DNA of 64,000 bases from Nipponacmea schrenckii (Eukaryota > Mollusca > Gastropoda > Lottiidae), in contig CM060200.1 in assembly GCA_030562195.1 (NCBI GenBank), forward strand, positions 6,696,001 to 6,760,000. Reading direction: 5' to 3'. The translations under genes were made by a program, and so were the position numbers. Position 1 is the stretch's first letter, and every line of letters starts with the position of its first letter. Below, in pieces: positions 49,870-61,800 of this stretch. The notes beneath the pieces were generated by a model. The model saw nothing but the letters and a program-made list of their open reading frames with translations. It had not been told where the DNA came from and did no database searches.

Positions 49870-52800
49870 GTAAGTAGTATCTGTATGATATTATATTATG
49901 ATCACCCATAAGGTGCATAAGAGTAGGACGTAAAACTCCATTCATTTCATTTATATTATGATCAAATTCTAAAATTGTATTAAATAGATACATACATACA
50001 GTCAGCTCTTTGCTAGCTACAGGAATTTAATAAAACATTGGATTCGAACACAATTGGCATCGTGGATTTGAATACAAAGAACATCATCCACATTGAACAT
50101 CATAGAGGATTTGGACATAATGAACATCATAGATAATTTGGCCACAATGAACATCATAGAGGATTTGGCCACAATGAACATCATAAAGGACTTGGACACA
50201 ATGAATATATAGAGGATTTGGAAAAATGAACATCATAGAGGATTTGGAACAATGAACATCATAAGAATTGGACACAATGAAATATAGAGGATTGGAAAAT
50301 GAACATCATAGAGGATTTGGAAACAATGAACATCATAGAGGATTTGGACACAATGAACATCATAGAGGATTTGGACACAATGAACATCATAAAGGACTTG
50401 GACACAATGAATATATAGAGGATTTGGAAATAATGAACATCATAGAGGATTTGGACACAATGAACATCATAGAGGATTTGGACACAATGAACATCATAGA
50501 GGATTTGGACACAATGAACATCATAGAGGATTTGGACACAATGAACATCATAAAGGACTTGGACACAATGAATATATAGAGGATTTGGATACAATGAACA
50601 TCATAGAGGATTTGGCCACAATGAACATCATAGAGGATTTGGACACAATGAACATCATAGAGGATTTGGAAACAATGAACATCATATAGGATTTGGACAC
50701 AATGAACATCATAGAGAATTTGGACACAATGAACATCATAAAGGACTTGGACACAATGAAATCATAGAGATTTGGAAAATGAACATCATAGAGGATTTGG
50801 CCACAATGAACATCATAGAGGATTTGGACACAATGAACATCATAAGGATTTTGGGCACAAAGAACATCATAAAGATTGGACACAATGAACATCATAAAGG
50901 ACTTGGACACAATGAACATCATAGAGGATTTGGACACAATGAACATCATAGAGGATTTGGACACAATGAACATCATAGAGGATTTGGCCACAATGAACAT
51001 CATAAAGGACTTGGACACAATGAATATATAGAGGATTTGGAAACAATGAACATCATAGAGGATTTGGACACAATGAACATCATAGAGGATTTGGACACAA
51101 TGAACATCATATAGGACTTGGACACAATGAACATCATAGAGGATTTGGACACAATGAACATCATAGAAGATTTGGACACAATGAACATCATAGAGGATTT
51201 GGACACAATGAACATCATATAGGATTTGGACACAATGAACATCATAGAAGACTTGGACACAATGAACATCATAGAGGATTTGGACACAATGAACATCATA
51301 GAGGATTTGGACACAATGAACATCATAGAGGATTTGGACACAACAAACATCGTTGAGGAATTACACACAATGGACTTACAGAACTTTGAGACAATCATTG
51401 AGTACTTTCAAGACAAAACAAATCAATAAAAACTTTAAAGACAAAACAGACTTTAAGACAAAACAGACTTTAAGATAAAGCAGACTTTAAGACAAAGCAG
51501 ACTTTAAGACAAAGCACATCATTGAGGTCCTTACACAAAGAAGAAAAATGAAATCGAAGAATAGTAACTAAGTTTTCCCATATAAAATACCCCTTGTCCA
51601 GTGACATTGAGTTTTTACCTCATAAGTACTTGAAATGATGACAAGTAGACACATTTGAGTTCTTCCAAGTTTTTAAAGAAAATAGGAACAAGAACAGTAT
51701 GTTAGTATATTCCAGTCCAGTAATTGATGTAAATTTAAAGAATGTGTAGATTTAATAGAATTTATAAACCAGATGTAGATAATGAGTTTGGCACATGCTG
51801 CTTATCAGACATCATAATTACATAATTCTAAAATATTCTTTTAAATTTAACTGGATATAGTCAAGAGATGCTGATATATCTTCCAAATATTCTTCTCTTG
51901 TCTTAAGAGAACTGAAAAAAAGATGTCTGAATTGGTTCAATGGGCTTTTTACTATTTTGTTTGACTATAACATTAGTAAAATATTGAACTATTCAATTAA
52001 AACTTGAGATATTGAGATATTGTGTCAGTTCGATATTCTTGAGATGGCAGCCTCTTCAATAAATCTTAATGGTCGATGATGTTGTGGTCAACCAATGTAC
52101 CTAACATTCTTTGAAAGTTCTCATTACCTGTATTATAACTATCCTCATAATGTGCTTGGTAACTTGCCTACCTTGATGTAGGTAAAATAATGGATGGGGA
52201 TAAGAGGTATTAGTGTAAAGTGATAGAGATAAACTCATTCAAGGGTTAAATGTCAAGATTAAATAGTTACCTCGAGATCTCGATTTTGTTCAGCGTCAAT
52301 AAAAAATATTAGAAATAAAGTTTGGATTATGGAGCTGATCAGTTAGGGTTATTTTCTATTAAAATTGACAAAGCATCCTATATTGGTTTAAAATATCTGT
52401 GTGAAAAGTTGTTAAACACACTACAAGTTTCCAGAGTTAAATCTGTGAAGGTAACATTTTGTTAATTAAACACACCAGACACGTTTCTAGTTAAAATCAA
52501 CCTTAATAGTATGTTTCAAAACATCTTTATTTTCTCTTTAAATATATTAAAAAACAGTTGGCTAGATATTTTTAAAAAGTATGTCTGGTATATTCATTAA
52601 AATAGTTTCTTTGTTTCAATGTTAGAACCATTCTTTTTTTTGAAACTGCTGAATTTTTTATATTTCTATTGTCCTATACCTTACATATACACATAATATG
52701 GAAAAATTTGTTTTCCAACAGTTGCCCTTTGTTTTTCTATTTTATTGATATTGTGTCAGAAGGAAGGATACTAGTTTATATATGCCAGTGTTTGTATTAA

Positions 52801-55800
52801 CTAAAGCCTATATTATTTTATTATTGGAACTATTTTATTGTTATGTTTTTAGAAAGATAAGATAGTAACAGTTTTGTGTTTGTAAATTATTGCCAATAAA
52901 TTAGAAAAATAAGATAACAGTTAAAATTTTAGTAAATAAAAACTATACTATTATATTAAAATAACTATTTAATTGTCATGTATTAAAGAAATAGGATAGT
53001 TTGTATGAACTAAAAAACTATATGATTGTATTTACAAGAACTATTTCCTTGTCATGGTATTAGAAAGACTATACTATTGTAATAAAATAACTATTTAATT
53101 GTCACGGTATTAAAGAAATAAGATAGTAACAGTTTTTATGAACAAAAGAACTACATGTACATGTACTACAATTTGTGCTTATTTTAAATTGAGACTATAT
53201 TATTGTATTACTATTACAGGAACTATTTTATTGTCATGGTATTAGAAAGTTAAGTATTAGTGACAACGAGATTATCAATATACCACCAGCTATCTGCAGT
53301 CTCAATAACCTCGAAGAACTCAATTTCAGTAAAAATGGTAAGATTTGTTTTTCATTTTCACATCTTGTTTATTCTGCAAACTTGAAGACATCTTGTGACC
53401 AGAAACATTCTTCTTGTGTCAGTGGAAGGTTATTGGTACTACATTATGGTGCTATATGGTACTCATCACATTGAATGTTTATACTCTAACCTTGTCTAAC
53501 TATCTTCACCCTGTCTGGAATGCAGGTCTTGGGATTTAACGAGGTTTTGTTAGACATTCCCCCATATCCTGCTCAACTTAACAAATAATCCATACTAAAA
53601 TGTTTATGAAGAAAAGTTCATGCAATACAATTCATTTATTAAAAATCTGCCGAAAAACGTGTCAAAATTGAGTGTTAATGTTGTATAGTAGTAGAGTAGT
53701 ACCATCAGGTGTCTCAAAAGAATGCGTTGCATTCTACATCCACCACTATTTGTGAAATACAACCACAGTGATTTATACCTGATTAAACAAATTGTCTAAG
53801 ATGTAAGAAACAGATTGTCATATTTGTCCACAAGTTCGATAAAATGACCATAAAATTTCCTAATTTCTATTCTTAGAAAGTTTTAAATAATATCAGTAAT
53901 GAATTGAAATTATGAATGATTATGAATATATATGAAATTATTATTATCAACCATTTCTAAAAATTGTGAACCTTGAAATTTGTTAAATAAACTATTATAA
54001 TGCATGAGAATTCATCTTGTAATACATAAATATACTCATGTAAATGGTATAATGTAAGATAATACAAGTTTAATATGTTATGTATATCTATCTATGTTAT
54101 GCTAATATATTATTTTTTAAGTTGTAATTTTCTAGACTACATATTGTCTAAGATTTTAATAGCTGTGTATTGAATTACTATTTTACCTCAAATCATGTCA
54201 AAACACTCAAATATTTTCTATGCTCTAATAAAGAATAATTGTATTCCAATGTAATATTTCACATTATTTAACATGATTCTCATGTTCATTATAAACTTTT
54301 AACAACTGACCTATCTTTCTTCTAATCTGAACTTAGTTACTCCCTTAAACAGAGCTTATACTATTATTTCCAATATTATAGGTATGAATAGATGTATTCA
54401 TATATTTCATAATAATCATGTTTGATTTCTAAACAGTGCATTCCTAGGTTCAATTGTAGTTAAGAAAATGTCTTATAACTAGAAATCTTTTCTTGAAAGA
54501 AAATACTTCTATAACTGTTTATGACAACATAGTAAAGAAAGGGACAGACTTTTGAAGTTGAATGTTTCAATCTAGAAAAGAGCTGTTTTACAATATAAAA
54601 TTTCAATTAAAAATGCTGTTATAACTGTGTTTCCTCTGAGGCAAAAAGGCGACTTTTTTCTTTATTATTAGTGCTGTTTTGATAACAAAAATTTACTTGC
54701 TGATTTAACATTAATGTAAGTGTGTTACCAATGGTTGTTCTGGAACCAATTAAACTCAGTAACATATTTTCATTGAACTAGCTCAATAATCAGTTGTAGG
54801 ACAATATAGAAGTGAAAATAGAATTTTAATTTTTAGATAATGGTTACATATTTATATTTGTGTTTATCCTCCTTCACCCTCTCCCAAAACAAATCAGAAC
54901 CAGATTGAGTGTGATACTGCCATTTATTTGAATGACTAAAATGAAAATAAATGATACAAAATAAACAATAAAAATATACAACATAACAATTACTACATTC
55001 CAACAGCTAGTTGGGCTTACTAAAACTTCTATATGCCAATTCCAAAATCTAATAAATAAATAGTAATACAAAGCAACAAAAAGAGGTGGAAGAAGGGGAG
55101 GATGTGGGTTTTCAACCGCAAATTTAACGAAGTTCTCAATGACGGGTTGAAGTAAGAACAATGAAAGAAGGTACCGGAAATACATCAGTTCTCGGGAGAA
55201 CTTTAAAACACACAATACGATTGGTCAACACAAAACATATTATTTTTCAATAATATTTATTTGTGTTTATCCTCCTTCACCCTCTCCCAAAACAAATCAG
55301 AACCAGATTGAGTGTGATACTGCCATTTATTTGAATGACTAAAATGAAAATAAATGATACAAAATAAACAATAAAAATATACAACATAACAATTACTAAA
55401 TTCCAACAGCTAGTTGGGCTTAATAAAACTTCTATATGCCAGACATATTTATATATATTGTGAAATGTGATTTCAAATTAATAAGTTATTCTTATACAAA
55501 TTAACAGCAATTAATTCTGCATTGATATAAAACATAATGTTATGTTTTTATTAGTTGACTACAAATGTAATAAATATATATAACACAAGTAAATAGCTTG
55601 TTATCATTTGTAATAACCTTTAATACTAATTTACTTCACTAATGACTAAAATGAAAATAAATGATACAAAATAAACAATAAAAATATACAACATAACAAT
55701 TACTAAATTCCAACAGCTAGTTGGGCTTAATAAAACTTCTATATGCCAGACATATTTATATATATTGTGAAATGTGATTTCAAATTAATAAGTTATTCTT

Positions 55801-58800
55801 ATACAAATTAACAGCAATTAATTTCATATTGATTTAAAACATAATGTTATGTTTTTATTAGTTGACTACAAATGTAATAAATATAAATTTTGGAACTCCT
55901 GCAGATATGTTTAACGCGGAATGACTTCTTTTTCAATGGAAAAACATACCTTCAAATTTCTGGAACAGCTATGGGTAAACGCTTCGCTCCAAGCTATGCA
56001 AACATCTTCATGGCTGAATGGGAACGCGAAATAGACCAAATTTCACCTTTTAAACCTCTTTTTTACGGCAGATTTCTTGACGACATTTTTATCATTTGGA
56101 CCGAATCATTAGAAAACTTTTGGCAATACTTCGAGATACTAAACAATCACCATCCTTCAGTAAAATTAACGGCGAACATTAGCGATAATAGTATGGACTT
56201 TTTGGACACTACGGTGTTCAAAGGAAACGATTTCGAAAAAACTTCAAAAGTGGACATTAAAGTATTTTTTAAAGAAACTGATACGCACCAACTTTTGTTC
56301 AAAAGCTCGTTTCATCCGAAGCATACGTTTTCTGCGATTATAAAATCACAAATCCTACGGTTCCATAGGATTTGTACACAACAGACCGATTTTGATTCTG
56401 CATGCAACCTAGTTTTCAATAAATTACGAGAGAGGGGTTACTCAAAACGATTTCTACGCAAAATTAAAAACGACACGTTATTACAACTTCTGGAGAAAAA
56501 TAACCCCCCTCCATCGCCTATAAATGAATTTGGCTCCAAACCCTGTGGTGGTTCTACGTGTCGTACCTGCGAGCATGTACCTATTTCTCATTTTTTCAAA
56601 AACAATAAAACAGGCAAAACTTTTCTTATATCTGACCAACTTTCATGCGGCGACCAAAATCTAATTTACCTAATTTCATGTAAAAAATGCGAAACACAAT
56701 ATATTGGAGAAACTAAGAACGCGCTACGAACTCGCTTTAACGGCCATCGTTACGATATAGTACATGGCAAAAATAGACCAATTTCTAATCATTTTAACCA
56801 ACCCGACCATTCCATTGAAGACTTGTTGATTATGCCAATTGAAAAGATACAACCTATGCCAAACATCAAGCCAAAACAAAGAAGATTACAACGCGAGAGT
56901 TATTGGATGGACCAACTTCAAACTGTATATCCAAATGGCCTTAATATCCAACATGATAATCAGATAATACCTTTTGTTACCACCTACAATCATACTGCCA
57001 CTAATGCCTCCCTAATTGTCAAACGTCACTACCAAAGCCTTCAAAACCAATATCCTCATGTCTACAGCAAGAGACTTGTTACAGCGTACAAAAGAAATAA
57101 AAATCTCAGCAATATCCTAGTTCATGGTAGACTCAATCCCCAATAGCTTTAAATTACCTGACTTCCTTTATTCTGAATTCACTACATTTTACATTAATAT
57201 TTCTTTATTTATTATAGGTACATAAAAATATTTGGCTTTTCTCTTTAGCTGATTATCGATATATCAGAAGAAAATTAATTCTTATATTTTCAACTATTTC
57301 AGATAAAGAAATTATATTACTTCAGATAATATTTCAGAGACATCCATAATTAACGCATCTAATTATCCTAACCTTTAACTTGCACCTTGCTTTATCATAA
57401 ATCTTTACTTTGTGACCTAGGCCAGTGCTTTTATGAGACTATGTTCTCATCACCATCTAACACAAGTAAATAGCTTGTCATCATTTGTAATAACCTTTAA
57501 TACTAATTTACTTCACTATTTGACAATGTCTTTTATCTTTTTCTATGTGTTCTCTTTGATGTTTTTGAGTGAATAAAATTGGTATAATTTGTAGTACCGG
57601 TATATTGGAGTATATTAATAATGTTCATTTTGTAAGATTACATGGCCATCAATGATATGTATACAGTAAATAAAACAAGCTTTAAGAATAGACAAACAGA
57701 CCACAATTTTCTTTTCAGTGTTAACTGTATAATATTGTTTGTCTTGTTAAAAAGACTGTAATAATTTGATGTGATAAATATCTCAAATAACAGTCAATTT
57801 CTCCAGGCTAATTGTACCACAATAATTGCCCCCTACCGTATTTGATGGTAAAAACTGATTTGATTGAAAACACATAAAACATGAAAAGAAAGATTAAATA
57901 TTTGACGAAGGACGTATTATAGAAGGTGAACAAGTAGAGTTATTATAAACAAAATGTTGACAAGTTCATTCTTATTATCTATTTTGATTTTACTTTCTTT
58001 TCTGTTTAATTTGCCAATGATAAAAATGCAATCGACTGCATCAGTTTACACTTATATTCTTTCAAGATATATTTTGTCATAGGTTTTCTCCGATAGGCCT
58101 CACATAACTTTCTAAGATCCATTCATGTAGAAAATATTAATTGAACTTTTAAGATATTTTTATAAAACATTGAGAGAAAACACCTCTCCTAATAAGAGAA
58201 AAATTCCTTGATCCCTGGCATGGTCTAAGGAGTTTTTCAAGATTCTTTATGAAATATTAATGTTAACTAATTCCATAACTTAGAGTTGACTTATTCATGG
58301 AGAGTATTTTAAGGCAAACATTTATTGCTTTTGCTGTAGAAAAGACATCACTTTGATTAAAATTTGTATGAAAATAAATGATACGATTCCAAAGAGATTT
58401 GTTCTGATTTCTGATCATATGTCTGTAGATATCAGATTAACTTCAGCTTCTGGGTTGATCCTTCTAAGTTTTACATTTTGAATTGTAAAAATACCATAGT
58501 TTAGACAAAAAGACATTTTGTGGAATTGTGCCCGGACACATAAAAAAGCTTGAGAACCTCTACTGACCATTACCTATTATATGTATTATATATATATGTA
58601 TTATATATTTTGTTGTAGGTGTAATAGATGTACCTGAAACTATAAAACAATGTAAATTATTATCTGTGATAGATGCTAGTGTTAATCCACTTGGCAAGTA
58701 AGTCAACCTTTATATTTTATACATTGTTTCTTTTTACAGTTTACACACACAACATTATTTATATTACTGTTTATTGGTGACACTGTCTATTATCTATGTA

Positions 58801-61800
58801 TTACAGAAACATCAGGTTGCAAGATGTTTCTCTTAGACACTGGTATATACCTTACTAGGTGGAATTCAGCCCACTTTCAGTTTACAAGTACATTGGTTTC
58901 TAGATTTATGTTGCAGGATTACAAGTGATCTAAGGGAATGAAACAAATCTTCAACTCTTGATGGCACTAAATATTAGTTTTCTGTGTGTTTAGATTTATA
59001 TTATTGTGATTGACGCCAACCCATTGTCAAATAAACTTATCATATACCAGTAGATATGATAAATTTGATAGTTGTGTAAACTGTCTTATTAAATAAACAA
59101 TGAGATTAATTCAGTGGAGATAAGGTTGTGTTTTAAGGTTTATAAATTCCTATAGAAGGGTGGGTTTGTATTATTGTACTCTATCATTGTCCAGTTTGTC
59201 AACTATTGTTCTCTTCACTGAAATTATCATATGTAAATTACCTATAACTAACTGGCCCTGATGTAAGTGACAAGAAATCTGTCTCCTTGGAATTTGTTTC
59301 AAAATTTAATTAACCAAATTGTTCTTTGCTAAGGTTGTTGTTTAAAAGATTGGGGGGAAAAAGTCCCTTAGTCATTTTGATTTGAAGCAGACCAGAAATT
59401 ATTCTATGAATCACTAATGGCCCAGCTCTTTGTAAAATAATAAGGAATTTGAATCCAGATAAGAACATTATCTTGATAAGCGGCCCAACAATGTAAAGAA
59501 AACTTCCATTGAATTATGTTAAAATTTTACTTTTAGACTTCCAAATGGTTTTACTCAATTACAGAATTTAACCCAACTATATTTAAATGATACCTTCCTA
59601 GATTATTTACCTGGTAGTTTTGGCAGGTAAGTTTTGAGACACATAGATAAACATTTAATAGGTTAAAATCTTGAGAATCATTATTTTAGTAAAATTGATA
59701 CTTTTATTCAAAGCTAGATTTTGGCCAAATGTAGTTGGATTTGCTGATATTTTTAAACCTCATATACTAACAATCAATTCTTAATCACAGATTGTCATTG
59801 TGTCAAATCATAATCACAGATTGTCATTGTCAAATATTAGCCACAGATTCTCATTGTCAAATATTAGCCACAGATTGTCATTGTGTCAAATCATAATCAC
59901 AGATTGTCGGTGTCAAATCTTAGCCATAGATTCTCATTGTCAAATCTTAACCACAGATTCTCATTGTCAAATCTTAATCAAGGATTATCATTGTTAAATA
60001 TTCACTACAGATTTCATTGTCAAACCTTAATTACAGAATTTCATTGTCACATATTAATCTAAATTCTCATTGTCAAATATTAATCATAGATTCTCATTGT
60101 CAAATCTTAACCAAAGAATGTCATTGCCAAATCGTAGCTATAGATTTTCATTGTAAAATCTTAACCACAGTCCACAGATTCTCATTGTCAAATCTTAACT
60201 ACAGATTCTAATTATCAAATCTTAATCATAGGTTTTCATTGTCAAATCTTAACCACAGATTCTCAAATATCCAATCTTACAACAGATTCACAGAGTATCC
60301 AATCTTAAAGGGATACTATGTCTTAGCATGAACATAAAATTATAGTTATTTATAAGAATGGTCAATATGAGTATATTATTATATTCATCAGTGAACTAAC
60401 CTGGTGTCATTCCCTTCAAATCTGGAAAACTCACAAAACGCATTTATTTTTAAAAACTGCTTAATCATTTTATTAATCATTTTTCAATAATCAAATGTAT
60501 TTTTATGGATAATTATTTTCTAGATATATTTTTTTTTATGTTACTTATGGCAGCAGGTATATTTATTGATGAATAGTGCTCTTATTGGCCAAGTTTTACA
60601 TTTTCAAATTGTATGTTCATCTAAGACCTATTATCCCTTTAATAACATATTCTCAAATATCCAATATTTACCACAGATCCTCATAGAATGGTATGGATTA
60701 AATGATTATATTTAAATTTCAGATTGACCAAATTAAAGATATTTGAAATAAGAGAAAATCATTTAAAGACTCTACCTCAGTCATTTAGTAGATTGATAGA
60801 AATAGAGAGATTAGATATTGGTAATAATGAATTTACAGAGTTGGTAAGTTGAAAGTACTATTTGTAGATTATCAATTCAGCTAATCACAAAGGTTTTATT
60901 AGAACTGAACTTGAAATTACGTAGCCAAGCCATTTAATAAGCTGGTACCAATGTATTATCAAAATGTTATGTTGGATTTCATGTTTTGTTTGGTAGCTTA
61001 AATCACCAGTACTTGGGTTTTTTGTTCTGTTATTCATGATAATCATTAATTTTTCAGCCAAATTGTATAGGAAGTTTAGTCAAATTATCTGAGTTATGGT
61101 GTGATAGTAATCAAATTAAAGATATACCAGAGGTTAGTTTAACTTGAGATATTTCTTGTAAAACTTGGCTTGTAGTTTATATAAATATTTTACGTAGTGA
61201 AAAGTTTTTGTGGTCTGAGGCTCAAGAAAGAGGAGTTACTAGATGGTGCTTCATCTGCAGCTTTCGCGCCATCAAGGTAAGACAGACTATATAAGGAAGT
61301 ATGTTAGAACTACTTTCCTGTCAGATTGTATTCATGTAGTTAAGAGTATATCATTTAAATAAATGGCCTTTTCAATCAGAATACAGAGTTAATTTTTATT
61401 CATAAAAGCAGGTAGTAGGGTCTCCCATAGCCAATAGACACAAATATCTTTAATTAATTTGCTTTTTTTGTGTCATGAAATAACTTTTCTGATGTCTATT
61501 TCATATTATATATGCCATGAATATTTTATTTTCAGTCCATTGGGAATTTGAAGGAATTGATGTTCTTAGATGCTTCTAAAAATAGAATAAAGACCATTCC
61601 AGAAGAAATCGAAGGATGTAGTTCATTGGCTGATTTACATTTAACCTGTAATAGAATAGAGGAGTTACCAGAAACATTGGGTATGCTTTTATTTCTGATC
61701 TTCTGAGATTAACTCCAGCAAATGACCTCAAGTGACTTTATTATAGAAACAAATTCTTTTGGATGAAACTGAAATTAAACAATACTATATTGATTGACTT

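Noticed and set aside
50017..51429. Long open frames on both strands in intron 1
   Set aside because: They follow from a 27-bp unit without stops; indels break all of them and the region lies between two well-supported coding exons.
54874..55215. Minus-strand frame of 113 codons with hydrophobic stretches
   Set aside because: It spans the A repeat and the 218-bp segment, is AT-driven, and has no family resemblance or splice context.
57147..57457. Hammerhead ribozyme in the 3' part of the Penelope-like element
   Set aside because: Some CTGATTA...GAAA-like wording occurs near 57250 but the CTGATGA core and stem pairing are not met.
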